A stretch of 64,000 nucleotides of DNA, from contig NC_065546.1 of the NCBI RefSeq assembly GCF_022605725.1, forward strand, positions 28,516,227-28,580,226. Reading direction: 5' to 3'. The stretch's first letter is position 1. Every line of letters starts with the position of its first letter. Positions 46,280-57,951 of the stretch are shown one piece after another. The notes beneath the pieces are model-generated. The model saw only the letters and a program-made list of their open reading frames with translations. It had not been told where the DNA came from and did no database searches. The position numbers and the translations under genes were made by a program. Origin of the DNA: Anthonomus grandis grandis. Taxonomy: Eukaryota > Arthropoda > Insecta > Coleoptera > Curculionidae.

Positions 46280-47472
46280 CAGTGCTTTTCTTTGAAGTCC
46301 CCCCCCCCCATTTATTTTTTGAACGGGTCAAAAAAAATTTTTGAAACTTGGCATAAGTAAATTGGTCTATAGATACTATTTTTCACTGTAAACTAGGTAG
46401 TTGTAAATTCCAAGATGGCGGCTGGGCGACATCTTGAGAAAAAATTTTAAATAGAAAGAGGGGTCATGTGGTATCTCATTTGAAAGGTCTCAATGAGTAA
46501 TGTATAACCCTGAAATATTAGACCCATATCTTAACTCGTTTCAAAATGGCGGCCTAATAAAAAAGTATTTTTTTTTATTTTAACGTTTTACATTTTTATG
46601 ATTTTTGAATAGGTAAAAATCAGTGTACGAAAATAAATGCGTCACTATTTTATTTTGACATAAAAACGACAGTTCTAAATGTCAAAATAACACATAAGCG
46701 CCATCTTGAATAAATGCATTAAATAGAAATCTTGTGTTACCTCATTTAAAAGGTTTTATTGAGTACTTTAAATATTTATTACAGAGTGAAATGTAACATA
46801 CGAGGGCGGTTCAGTAAGTCTTTAGAAACCAAAAAGTTAATCTTTAAATCCAAAATTCAAAAATTATAAATTATTTGTATATTATTATTAAAAACGTTAA
46901 TAAAATCGCAACAATGTATTTTTTCGGGTGTTACTTTTAGACAGGTCAAAACGGAGTCCACCGAGTCCATGTAATAAATATTAAAAGTACTCAATAAAAC
47001 CTTTTAAATGAGGTAACACAAGATTTCTATTTAATGCATTTATTCAAGATGGCGCTGATGTGTTATTTTGACATTTAGAACTGTCGTTTTTATGTCAAAA
47101 TAAAATAGTGACGCATTTATTTTCGTACACTGATTTTTACCTATTCAAAAATCATAAAAATGTAAAACCTTAAAATAAAAAAAAATACTTTTTTATTAGG
47201 CCGCCATTTTGAAAACGAGTTAAGATATGGGTCTAATATTTCAGGGTTATAAAGTACTCATTGGGACCTTTAAAATGAGGTACCACACGACCCCCCTTTC
47301 TATTTAAAATTTTTGCTCAAGATGTCGCCCAGCCGCCATCTTGGAATTTACAACTACCTAGTTTACAGTGAAAAATAGTATCTAAGACCAATTTACTTAT
47401 GCCAAGTTTCAAAAATTTTTTTTGACCCGTTCAAAAAATAAATGGGGGGGGGGACTTCAAAGAAAAGCACTG
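46280..47472. mobile_element. foldback (palindromic) element, arms about 510-520 bp
   Basis: The left arm, from 46280 (CAGTGCTTTTCTTTGAAGTC and a C10 run), is complementary to the right arm ending at 47472, and TA flanks both sides. Shared blocks include CAAGATGGCGGCTGGGCGAC, AATGGCGGCCTAATAAAAAA and CGACAGTTCTAAATGTCAAA. Only about 170 bp at the centre is unpaired. It contains TACGAGGGCGGTTCAGTAAGTCTTTAG, which looks like the end of a mariner-type element inserted at TA. No coding sequence. It is a non-autonomous element. Confidence 0.9.
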
Positions 47473-47474
47473 TA

Positions 47475-48190
47475 TATATATATATATTGGGGCAATTTTG
47501 GAACTTTTTGGAGGCTATTATTGTAAATTTATAGCATTTTTTATCGCTTTGTACCCCTTTTAATTACATATTTTGTGATTTACACACAAGAAAAATAAAA
47601 CAACAACCTTATTGACACAAATAGCAGTGGCGTTCAGTATGTCCCCAGTAGTATTTTTTGGTTTTGTCTGGAACACTTTTTAGTTAGATGGGTTGATTGT
47701 GGACTCAATTTTAAATAATAAAGGCATAATATAATTAGATTTTACATTACATGAACAGGTGTTAAAAAATAGGCTTATTTATTTAAATTATTTGATATTT
47801 TATGTAATTTAATATATAATAAGTATAAATTAAAAAAAACATAATTTAAGATATTTAATTATTAATAGGTAAATAATAACAATGAGGTTTAATGTATATT
47901 AACATATAGTCAAAACAGTAAATATCTTTAAATTCATTATAGGGATTAGGAATATGAATTATATATATGTTTCTGCCTATAATTCCTATTTTCTAACTAT
48001 TATCCTATTCTCTAAGTAGGGCCCAAACGACTACCTAACCCACTATTTAGCGCCAACCCAAGGTTCCAATCCCTTTTTACAATCCCAACTCTACATGTGC
48101 GCCAACCACACAGTCCCATGTGCATCCGCCTTGTATGCGCACACGGGTCTACCGCCCGTGTGCATATTTTATGATTATATAAATAAACAA
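47475..48190. other. AT-rich spacer, nothing recognised
   Basis: Starts with a short (TA)n tract that follows the foldback element. No gene or repeat is supported. Confidence 0.45.
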
Positions 48191-48197
48191 ATACTTA

Positions 48198-48369
48198 AAG
48201 TCCAGTGCAACGATATATTAGAATGGTCACCCGTCAAAACACCAGCATTCCACCTGCCAAACAATGTCATCCACCTTCTATTTACATTGTTTGGCAGGTG
48301 GAATGCTGGTGTTTTGACGGGTGACCGATTCTACGACGACGATTCTAATATATCATTGCACTGGACTTT
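48198..48369. repeat. near-perfect two-part hairpin, 172 bp
   Basis: The inner arms 48225-48267 and 48284-48326 are 43 bp exact complements around a 16 nt loop. The outer arms 48198-48224 and 48342-48369 are about 27 bp with one mismatch. The right side has 15 extra bases (GATTCTACGACGACG) between the outer and inner arms. The sequence is less AT-rich than its surroundings and no divergence has built up in the inner stem, so it formed recently or is under constraint. Confidence 0.92.
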
Positions 48370-49221
48370 ACCTATAATGAGACAGGACAGAAAATTACGA
48401 TAATCGTACTAGTACAGTAGCATACAATATTAGTTGACGTAAGTGACATTTGACAGTCTTTTTATTTATGAATAAATCCGTATTTACATATTTGATATTC
48501 CTCATTTGCGTATGGAAATTTGTCTTTATGACCTAAAGAAGTGATGTAAATCCTTCTAAGTTACAGAATTTTGTTACTTAAGGCTTTAAATTAAATTTAA
48601 ATTAATAGCATATATAATGGTCAACGTGATGCCTAGTCTCAAATAAAGTGTAGTTAAGCCGGGTGTAATTGTGAATTATACGTAAGTAGAAAATCCTTTA
48701 TAATTTTTAAAGTTTTACATTTTTTTACTTCATCCTCACCTGTTTATGAATAAAATATTCAAACTCAACATTCTATGTAAAAATTTTCAAAAAAAAATCG
48801 ATTTTTAGACGTCTCTTTAACTTTACCGGAGCCTAGACGTGTTTTAAAATCAAGTAATAAATTACGACAATCTTCTGGTAAAATATCTTCTGATTAAACA
48901 AAGATGAGTAACAGAAGGCCTTTAAAGAAAAAAAATCCCTTGAGGAAAACAATTGCAGAGGAATGCGATCTCATCATCAGGTATCTTAGAGGATTTCTAG
49001 TAGATGTTGACTCCAAACAAAAAAATTCACCCGTATTAAATGTATATATCCAAAACGTGAGTAGCCTCCGATCCAAAATCGTGGAACGAATAGGATCTAT
49101 ATCATATTGTTTTTATGACATATTAATATTTGTTTTATCTATTTATAATATAAATAAAACTTCATTTCGCCATTAAACCAATTCTCCAATTAAACCAAAA
49201 CTCGTTAGCGTTAATAAGAAT
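48370..49221. other. intron DNA, nothing recognised
   Basis: An open frame at 48904-49176 begins with a Lys-rich stretch but has no family similarity that I can see and is probably chance. Confidence 0.45.
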
Positions 49222-49445
49222 CCTCTGTTAATAATCTTAGATAGAAAACTCCTATAAGAGCCAATAGAATGCTTTTAAACCGTCGCGTCGGTTGAAGGTT
49301 GCGCTCTCTGAATGTCGAGAAGTAACTAAACAAAAATGAAATTGTAACGTCATAACAGCGGGAAATTTAAAATTTGACTATGGCGCTAAATTTAAATTTT
49401 GGTCCACTACCGTGCAAATACCGTTAGAATTAGTGGGAAAGCGTA
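49222..49445. repeat. dispersed repeat, copy C (inverted)
   Basis: CTTAGATAGAAAACTCCTAT, AAGAGCCAATAGAA, GTCGGTTGAAGGTTGCGC, GACGTCATAA-type AACGTCATAACAGCGGG and AATTTAAAATTTGACTATGG are the complement of the right 200 bp of copy A (31900-32096) in order. Only the terminal portion is present. Confidence 0.75.
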
Positions 49446-51276
49446 GTTCTTGCGGAAGGTATAGTAGGCAGATTGAAAAAAAGTTAAATTGAAACTTTTT
49501 GTCTCCATATCAAACAATCCTCACTTTTTCTATTTGCATATCATAATTTCTAAAAGACCTATACATTTCTTACTAAATACATAGGTCTGGCTTTCAGAAA
49601 TTAAATAAAAACTATTTCCATATTATAAAAGGAGATTATAGCTAATCATTCACAAGGTATATAAGAAGTAAAAAACGAACTCCAATTGCCTGGAAGTGCT
49701 TAAAAATTTTCAGACATCCATTTTTTTATAGCAATAATATGGAAAATTAAAAAAAAAACATGATGTGTTCTGAAACAATAAAAAATGAAAAGGGGATAAA
49801 AAGTTCATTGCAAGTACCAACAAATTTCAAAAAAATATCCCAATGATACAAAAATACCAGAATGTCATGTGAAATAATTTAAAAAAATATGATCTGAAAA
49901 TTCAATAATAATAATAAACTACCCCGCGATGCTTTCCGCCTTATGGAGTATCTAATTATATTTTTTATATTATTTATATTTTTTAATTTATAATATTTAT
50001 TAAGAAACATTACTGGTGAAGAATTTTTTCATAAAAGTTTGTCCATAAGCTAAAGAAGCATTATGACATTTCTACAAAAATTCTTTAATACAAATGAGTA
50101 GACAGCTATTTTGACCTTATTTATTTCTTAATGTACAAAATGTAAAAAACAATTTTGATTTAGGGGGTTAATTTTTCATTATAAATTTCGACAGCATGCC
50201 AATGTCTCAAAAAAAATATAATATAATTTTCAAATCTTTTTAATTTTTAAAAAACTAAACATAAATTAAGCACCTTTCATCTTAAAAAAATAATTAAGTG
50301 TCTGAAAAGGGTTTTTAAATAATTGGGTAGATGCAGTCCGTCTGCTTCTCTCGGGTTAGCTTTCATCCTCTTAAATATCATTAAGGAAATTTAAAAACCC
50401 TCACGAGCTTTTAGCTTCATATTTTCTGTTTTATTTTTCTTTTAAAGCGAATAAGGCAGAGTGGGTCGTTTTTTTTCAGTGTTTGCTGAAATGCATTTTT
50501 TATTTCTCGATAATTTAATAAATAAATTTAAAGCAAAACATATTGTAGTATTGTCATTTCTCTTTTGATACTTGGAGAGAAACGGAGGCAGTTTTTGATA
50601 ATGTCATACCCTCATCAACTGTGAGACTCTGTTAACAAAAAGATACTCCATAATGTTTTGTGTTCACGACCGTTTGAGTTGTCTGTATATTTGTCAAAAA
50701 TAATAAATGTGTGGTCCCTAAAAAAACGATTACTTTTAATTCAACACCTCAAGTATATATGCTGGTTTGTATTTTTAATAATAAACCATTAAATGCACGT
50801 CAATATTGCTCCTTGAGTCCACGTTAAGAAGATGTTCATTTGTAATGATGTGAACACATTAATCTTCATAAATATGAGGTGGTCCGTTTTTCAAGCAATA
50901 AATAGTGACAGGGACAAGATCGCGATGCCCAAAGCGAGCGACCACTTTAAAAGAGTCGTTTCTGCGACAAAAACACTCGTCAGGCTTTTTACGATCTGCC
51001 CCGGGTTAAATATGGTCGGACGTCGTTCAATTGGATGGATATCGGATTGTTCCGTCTATGTCAGCGTTTGAATAAGCAGTACCAGTGGTAGTAGTATGGC
51101 CGCTGCTGGTATGTGCGCTATGGCTTTTCGATGCTAAAAAACTAGTCTCCGTTAACGGCGAAACGGGCTTATAATGGCGCAATAAAACTGTTTTCTTCAT
51201 TTAGATTTTTTACTGTTGAATTAAATCAATAGAAAATAGCATTGACTAAGTATCAAATAGACACCAATTAATTATA
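49446..51276. other. intron DNA, nothing recognised
   Basis: Mostly AT-rich. A more balanced segment at about 50870-51180 (GACAAGATCGCGATGCCCAA, CCCCGGGTTAAATATGGTCG) holds a 79 aa open frame without recognisable similarity. It might be unique regulatory DNA or an old element. Confidence 0.4.
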
Positions 51277-51690
51277 CAGTGACCGCCTAAAGTTCCGCAT
51301 AAATTTGATAAAAATTAGAGACATAAAAATAAGAGTTTTCACAGTTTATAACACTTTATCCTTCATTTTATCTTAATTTGTAAATAGACGTACTTACTTG
51401 CTTTCTTGTTGGTTAAATGTAAATATTTCTGAAACAGTTGAGTTTTGAGATAAGGTGTGTTATACGAAACTTGCTTGGAATTTCGCTTCATAAATGCAAT
51501 AAAAAATATAGCATTCCATTTAAAAAAATTACCGACGACGTCATATCTTTTTTTTTGTTCCACCCTGTATATAAAAATTTGTATGAAATAATGCGCAACT
51601 TAAAATAAAAATCGACGGGTCCGAGCGTTTTCTCCAAAAATCATGTCTCTAATTTTTATCGAATTTATGCGGAACTTTAGGCGGTCGCTG
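51277..51690. mobile_element. MITE, 414 bp
   Basis: TIRs of about 48 bp: the left is CAGTGACCGCCTAAAGTTCC then GCATAAATTTGATAAAAATTAG, and the right is its complement, with one or two differences, ending GGCGGTCGCTG. TA lies on both sides. The interior contains CCACCCTGTATA near 51560, like an older element end. No coding sequence; likely mobilised by a TA-targeting transposase. Confidence 0.92.
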
Positions 51691-52865
51691 TATATTTGTT
51701 TATTTTTTGGCCTCATGATAATTTTGGTGAGACCGAGATACTATAAGAATTGCAATTCTTTTATCTGTTTAAAAGTTAAAATTGTTTTTTTTCTAACCTC
51801 CAAATAAATAGCGCGTGCCCCAGATGTCTCTTCCTTCATGTATTTTTAAAGAGCCAGCTCCACCGATATATTTGGATATCCATGCAATTTGTGCAAGAAT
51901 AACATCTCTGACGCAATGATGTAGAAATTACAAAAAAGCACTTTATATTATCATAAAAATTTGACAGACACAAAACAATACTGCTGTTCCTCCTCAATAA
52001 AATTGAAAACATTTTTTTTTAAATAAACTTTGATAAGATACTCTTTAATGAAGTTGATATTCAACGTAAAATGTAGATCATGTATTTTAAAGAAAAAGGT
52101 TATGACATGGAAACGCCGCATGATCTATTGTTGATATCCTGTAAAGTACCTTTTATGAACTATTTATGTATTTTTTAACGTACTTCATTAAAGTAAAGGT
52201 ATGTATGTACCTACCTAATAAGAATAATTTTTACGTAAATTTAATATTTTGTAGATTTCTTAATAGTACATGTTTTAAGATAGAAATTTTCAACATTTTG
52301 CATCATTTTATTGTACTAAACAAATATCAATTTTACATCACTTATTTTTTATCACATCAGATAATATATATATATATATATATATATTATATCATAATTA
52401 CATTACAATATAATATCTTTATTAAACATACGCAAAATTAACCGGAAATGGAAATGGAAAATTAATGAAAATTTGGTTTAAATTCAGCCCTTAATACCTT
52501 TTTCAACATTGCATCAATTTTGATATTTTTTTTTGTCGAATTTTAGGCCGATTTATTGTCATTATTTTTTAATATCGAAGCTAAAAAAATTTCCAACGAA
52601 TCTGTTATTATACAGGGGTTAATATAAAGCCAAAATTTTACTCTAAACCTTTAAAAAATGTGTAGAAAAAATTCACAACCGAATAATGATTTCTTTAACT
52701 GCATTTTTAAGCCCCATCTTTTCTTAAGAACTTGTTTTTTGATTCATTTAGATATCTGTATTCTTAAAGAAAAAGTGCTGGCTTTAAGGAAACAATGCAA
52801 TAATGCTTTATTAGAATTTTTTTTTAATATGGATAACGGCAGTATTAAGATAGAATTAGATAGTA
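51691..52865. other. intron DNA with AT microsatellite
   Basis: An (AT)n tract lies near 52363-52388. An open frame at 52658-52897 has no recognised similarity; its 3' end overlaps the dispersed repeat copy B. Confidence 0.4.
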
Positions 52866-53884
52866 TTGAGATAACAAGTGACACCACCAGAGTGTAAGCT
52901 TATGCTTAATTTAATGATAAACTGCTTGGGTTAAACTAAGTTCTCAAACTAATAATTTACTTTTTTCACAGTAAAAAAATATTATACTTAACTTAGTTGT
53001 CTCTTAGACCGACTCCACTGTTGTGTGGCCCAATGATATTGTTTATGATATACCTATTTAAAATTTTTATTTCTTTGAATCCAAGATGTATAGGACATTC
53101 CATTTAAAAATTTCTTTTTTCAGATCTGGATTATAAAGAACTGATCACTATTGATCACATAGAGCAGCAGCCGACAACAGAATATGCTGCTGGATTGAAC
53201 GTTGAAAACTGCACCCAGGTCTTAAATAATACCATAGGATCCTAGACGGACAATGTGGCAAAATAGGGTAAGATTTTTTTTTTATTATTTTAAAAATTAA
53301 TACTTCAAAATGTGATTTTTATTTCTAAATATTGGATTCCATTATAAATTATCCAGTTAAGCTTAATACGGAGCAAAATTGATGAAATGAAGTGGGGTAA
53401 AAGTAGGGAGTTATTTCTTGGTGATTTTATTAAATTTTTATTGACTTTTATACATTTACTATAACTTTCTGTAACACCCTCAATAAATTGTAGTTTCCAA
53501 TATTTGTTCTTCATACAACAAAGTTCCTAATTAAATTAACTTATAAGTTTATAGATTATGGGATTTGGAAGAATTAATTAATAGAAAGAATATTTAATGT
53601 TTTAATAGGTATTCACAACAGTTTGTGTAACTTATAAATTTTTTGCTATAATCCTATAATATAGTAATATATTTTGTGTATATTTCTTGTTTAATTTCTA
53701 AAACCCAGACGAATTTGGCGCCATGATAAGATTTTCAATTACCCACTATTATGACGCCACAAATTCATTTTCACTTCTGGTTAATACTACTCCTCGACAT
53801 TCAGAGGGCGTAACAGTCAATCGACGTTAGTGTTCTATTGGGTCTTATCGGAGTTTCCTAATTCTTATCTAAGAAGTATGAATC
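52866..53884. repeat. dispersed repeat, copy B
   Basis: Matches copy A in order and orientation: AACAAGTGACACCACCAGAG (52876), AGCAGCCGACAACA (53166), ATGTGGCAAAATAGGG, TTCTTGGTGATTTTATTAA, TTACCCACTATTATGACG, ACTCCTCGACATTCAGAGGG, GTCAATCGACGTTAGTGTTC and TATCTAAGAAGTATGAATCT. It is longer than copy A because of extra sequence at 52900-53160. Confidence 0.75.
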
Positions 53885-55227
53885 TATGATTCTCTAGAAG
53901 CTCAACATGTGCTAGAATTTTGAGATTTTACTTTGGTGCTTCCTCCTACGTTTGCAGTCCACAAGACTTTAAATAAAATATTTTTTAATCGAGAAATAAA
54001 ATAGTAGCAACTAGCTGCAGGACGCACAAAATAGGAACGGTTGGAATACTAAGCATATTTATCAACAAAATATCCCTGTGTAGATGTTGCGCTCAATCCG
54101 AAGCAGCCAATATTTATTCTAGTGTATTCAATGTTCTAAGGCTTGGATCAAGAGTTATATATTCTATAATATAGGATATTATATCATATTATATATTTAT
54201 ATACTAACCTTACCTATACTGAATTGAATTACTGCTAAAAGTATACTTATTACATGGCGTTTTTTCTTTCTACAGAAATAGCATCAAAAGCATTTTGGGC
54301 AGGTAAATTGACCTGTTCAACCCTAACGGACGAATCTATAAATCGAGGCACAATCGATGCGTATATATTTATCAAATTTCAGTTAAAAGTTAGTAATTTT
54401 TTTTTACTTCAAATAAATAAAAACAATAACTCAAAGCTGAGTAAGATCATTATTGAGTAAATATTACTCAATATTTTACTCAAAGCCTATTGCAAGCCTA
54501 GGTAAAACAAGAGAGATAAGTACTCTTTGATCCTATCTTATTTGAGTTAAAATACTTCTTTTAGGATTCTCCTTTTTATTGTTACCAATTTATCACTGTA
54601 GAGTGAAAGTTTCACTCAATTGGGTGTGGAGAGAAAATAAGAAATTAATGAGTGAAATTTCACTCACTTTTTTTAACTGAGTATCAATTAATTTTAAGAA
54701 TTCTCTATTTTTTAGATCTCTCTCCTTAGCCAAGGACTTCCATTAAAATCAACCGAATAAGTAGTTATGGATTTATTTGCAGCACATCACTTTCCTTTAA
54801 TTTGCGTAATTTTGAAATTGGTTGCAAAAATTGAAAAAGTAGCCCAGTTTATTCTATGGTTATTATCAAATGTATGTGTAATTTTTGATTTTTGAAAACC
54901 ATTTTGTCTTATGTAAAATTTATGTTTGCTAATTTGGACTTACGCTACGCCAATGCCTTAAACACACATCTAAACAAGAATGCGGTTTTTCAAAAACCAA
55001 AAAAAAGGAAAATAAAACAGCAATTTGTATGCTTCTGGGACAAATTAGCGACAAGCTAAAGAAATTCGTTTGAATCTTTTTCAGTCGCCGATCTCAAAGT
55101 GGAAAAAAGTGGAAGAAAAGCGTGTTGCAACGTAAAAGGTAAAGTAGCCTTTTTTTTCTAATTTTAAACGCCCGTTGTTACAGTGTTTTTTTTTATTTGT
55201 GTAAAAGTTGTTCGTGTACGTACTTAC
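53885..55227. other. intron DNA with clustered GAGT hairpins
   Basis: At 54430-54690 several short palindromes use the same motif: TTGAGTAA-ATA-TTACTCAA near 54454, GAGTGAAA-G-TTTCACTC at 54601-54617 and GAGTGAAATTTCACTC at 54650-54665, plus single ACTCA or GAGT copies between. The rest has no supported feature. Confidence 0.55.
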
Positions 55228-55322
55228 CTCTTGCGGACAATTTTTTTGTGTTGATGATTTTCGCTGCGAATTCCAGCCCGGTCGATTTTTGAACGCATCT
55301 TCTCACTACCGAGAAAGCACCT
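55228..55322 (-). CDS. CaMKII: CaMKII exon 2: Gly-rich loop end, ATP-binding Lys
   Basis: This 95 bp exon has a polypyrimidine acceptor ending ...CTTTTTCAG and donor GTAAGT. It encodes GAFSVVRRCVQKSTG, then LEFAAKIINTKKLSAR. It carries the end of the glycine-rich nucleotide loop and the invariant lysine of the AAK motif that positions ATP. The first base completes a Lys codon from exon 1; the last base starts the Asp codon finished by the next exon. This phase match and the exact 95 bp length make the call secure. It is the most upstream exon in the window. Confidence 0.97.
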
Positions 55323-56714
55323 CTGAAAAAGAAAAATATTTGCTTAATAGAGTTAAGGAATGTGTTGACTGAATGAGTTTCTTGAGTAATATTAAGTTAC
55401 ACGATTTTTGTATTGTTGCTTTTCCCCGAAGCAATTTTACGCATAATAAAGCTACTCCAAAAACTAATTATAAGGAAAAATGTCAACAAAAAGGATGCTG
55501 TAATAAAACGTGATATTTCGTATTAGTATTAGTAGTAAATTTCAATTTAACTGGCTCTTGGTGCATGTGACGTGCGAGGTCGGTGAAATTAATAAACACT
55601 CATTTCCAACGGTGTCGCCTCGCTGTTGCTGCTGCTGCTGGAAGTCACCCCTTTTAATGGTAAACGAGACTGCGATGGACACGGGGAAAATACCTTCGGT
55701 GTTCTCTTTTACTTCGATGCAAATTAGCATAGTTCATATGCAAAAATGAATTCCAAGTCCGGAGATCAGTACGGTTATATTCACTGTATAAAATACTAAA
55801 TCTAGAAAGAAATTTAGGTACCTAAATGTAATGGTAACTTAAATAAGAAATCTAGCATTACTCTTTATACACTTATTGATTTTTAAAAAATATGTAATAG
55901 TATTAAGGATAAAAAATATAATAATTTTATGTGTTGTTTTAATAACCAAACTTCATCCTAACTACTAATATTGGCATCTTTCATCAATATTTCTACCCCA
56001 ATGATTTCATGATTACTAATGGCAATCAAATTCCTCGGTATCTCGGTAACATCATAGTATTTTGTGACAATAATGTCATAATCAAACAATCAATCAAAGT
56101 TGCAGCAGTCCTGGAGACCCTTGTTTCCTTTTATATAATTTTTTTGCCTTGGGCTGATTTCTCAGTAAAGTATTGGAGACTATAGGTATAGTCGCCTTCG
56201 CTCTTATCGTGCGGGTTCAAAGGTCACCACGTAATATGAATCAAATTGAAAAATCAGTGGCTGCTAAAATGTTATTTCCTTGAGAGTTTGACAATACGTT
56301 AAACGCCGTCATGTGACATATTAAAGCCGCGTATACACCTTAGATCATAATTATTAACTGACGTGATGCCTTTAACGCCGTAAAAATGTCTGCGGAATAC
56401 TACGTATCCGAGATTCGACATGTAAAACATACGTTGGTTATTTCCTTTCATGACGTGAAAAAGCCCATAGGTATAAAGCCCGTTGGGTATACGCCTCATC
56501 GGTATATGCCTAGAATCCCCGATATTCTGCTAAGTTGCCAGACATAATATTTACTTTTCTTTTTTGAAAAATTGTCCGAAATAGACGGAATTCTCAATAA
56601 CAAATTTTCTTTACGCAATAATATCTAAATCTAAGCATTTTATATTTTTTTATGAGAGCAAAAATGCCTCCATTAAAAAAATGAATAAGAAATGCCTTTC
56701 ATTAAAATTGTATA
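55323..56714. other. CaMKII intron 1 DNA, no gene seen
   Basis: CaMKII exon 1 was searched for on the minus strand and not found here or up to 64000. CGCTCTTATCGTGCGGGT at 56199-56216 has an exact inverted partner at 60141-60158. A TGCTGCTGCTGC run lies near 55627. Confidence 0.45.
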
Positions 56715-57951
56715 CAGGGTGTCCCAAAAAAGAGTGTCAAGCGAGCGCCCAGAGATAGAGCAACCCTAGGGGAATCCGAATCACCTTCATGTATATGATC
56801 CGATTTTTTTTAGTTTAGGAGTTACATTTTTTGTGATTTTTTAGTATTATTCGACTTTTATGCTTATTTCTGCTATATTCATAGTAAATAGGTAAGGCGA
56901 ATGCCTGATTTTTATTTTATTATTTAGATAAAAGTTGACTCTGACAAGAACAAAGATAATTTGATCCAGAAATTAAAATATTGCTTACAAAAATTTTAAT
57001 TCTAATCTATTTAAATTTTTTAACAGAAAATCTCCATGAGCTGTTAGAAGATGTTGATTTGGAGACAAGGAGAGACATGTTTTTTCAGAACGATGGGGCT
57101 CCTTGCCATTATGCGATAAATGTTCGAGAATATCTGAAAAGGCGATTTAGACACAAGTGGATCGGTCGAGGTGGACCAATTCAGTGGCCCAGATTACCGG
57201 ACTTAAACCCAATTGATTTTTTTGTTTGGGGTTACTACAAGGAGGTCGTGTACGCTCAAGGGTCAAGAAACTTAGAAGAACTAAGAATAAAAATTAATGA
57301 AGCAAAATAAACCGTAAAAAATAACAGATTAGCTTTTAGACAGTTAAAAGATAATTTTTTTCGCCGATGCCGTATTTGTATTGAACAACAAGGTCGTCAT
57401 TTTGAAAACTTTATGTAATAATTAAAGATAAATTGATTAAAACACTTTTTGCTTTATTTCATTTATTAGTAAATCTTTTTTTGTTTTGCTTTTAACTGTT
57501 ATTTAGATAAGATGCGATAAGCCCAATGAATTTTTTCTAGTGAAAAGCTGATAGACCGATAAGGTTTCTTAAATAAATATGTTTTGAAAAAAAAATGCTC
57601 TAATTTTTAAAACGCCTTTAACTTTGTTGAACTTTTTTTACTTTTGTTTTTTATGTCACAATTTATTTATTTTTGTAAGCAATATTTTAATTTCTGGATC
57701 AAATTATCTTTGTTCTTGTCAGAGTCAACTTTTATCTAAATAATAAAATAAAAATGAGGCATTCGCCTTACCTATTTACTATGAATATAGCAGAAATAAG
57801 CATAAAAGTCGAATAATACTAAAAAATCACAAAAAATGTAATAACTCCTAAACTAAAAAAAATCGGATCATATACATGGGGGTGACTCGGATTCCTCTAG
57901 GGTTGCTCTATCTCTGGGCACTCGCTTGACACTCTTTTTTGGGACACCCTG
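56715..57951 (+). mobile_element. internally deleted DD41D transposon with TIRs of about 284 bp
   Basis: This 1237 bp element lies between TA at 56713-56714 and 57952-57953. The left end CAGGGTGTCCCAAAAAAGAG and the right end (reverse strand) CAGGGTGTCCCAAAAAAGAG are identical over at least these 20 bp. The inverted repeats continue with few differences to TTAAAATATTGCTTACAAAAA (about 56998 and 57668). Between them only the C-terminal part of a transposase remains. Confidence 0.93.
57029..57418 (+). pseudogene. DD41D transposase C-terminal part
   Basis: The frame reads NLHELLEDVDLETRRDMFFQ, NDGAPCHYAINVREYLKRRF, HKWIGRGGPIQWP and DLNPIDFFVWGYYKEVVYAQ. The second and third catalytic Asp are present with 40 residues between them, one short of 41, because a residue of the usual PxRSPDL box is missing (PRLPDL). 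A TAA at 57308-57310 interrupts the frame, which then continues to QQGRHFENFM and the stop at 57416-57418. The N-terminal half and first catalytic Asp are deleted; the left TIR abuts the coding remnant. Confidence 0.88.

Larger units (their letters stand above)
6421..55322 (-). other. CaMKII: CaMKII gene, internal part (eight exons)
   Basis: Calcium/calmodulin-dependent protein kinase II is a multifunctional Ser/Thr kinase that forms a dodecamer and is best known for synaptic plasticity. The eight exons total 881 bp and read in one frame through the kinase domain and the start of the regulatory segment. Exon lengths 5' to 3' are 95, 60, 55, 139, 282, 123, 84 and 43 bp. From memory, the 139 and 282 bp exons equal fused vertebrate exons 5+6 (66+73) and 7+8+9 (103+84+95), and the other sizes match vertebrate exons one to one. 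Introns in the same order are about 12.6 kb, 26.9 kb, 484 bp, 62 bp, 7.8 kb, 102 bp and 60 bp. Exon 1 (start codon), the variable linker and the association domain are outside the window. Confidence 0.97.

Noticed and set aside
50832..51071. Plus-strand frame of 79 aa in balanced-composition DNA
   Set aside because: No recognisable domain, no splice partners seen; kept only as unassigned DNA.
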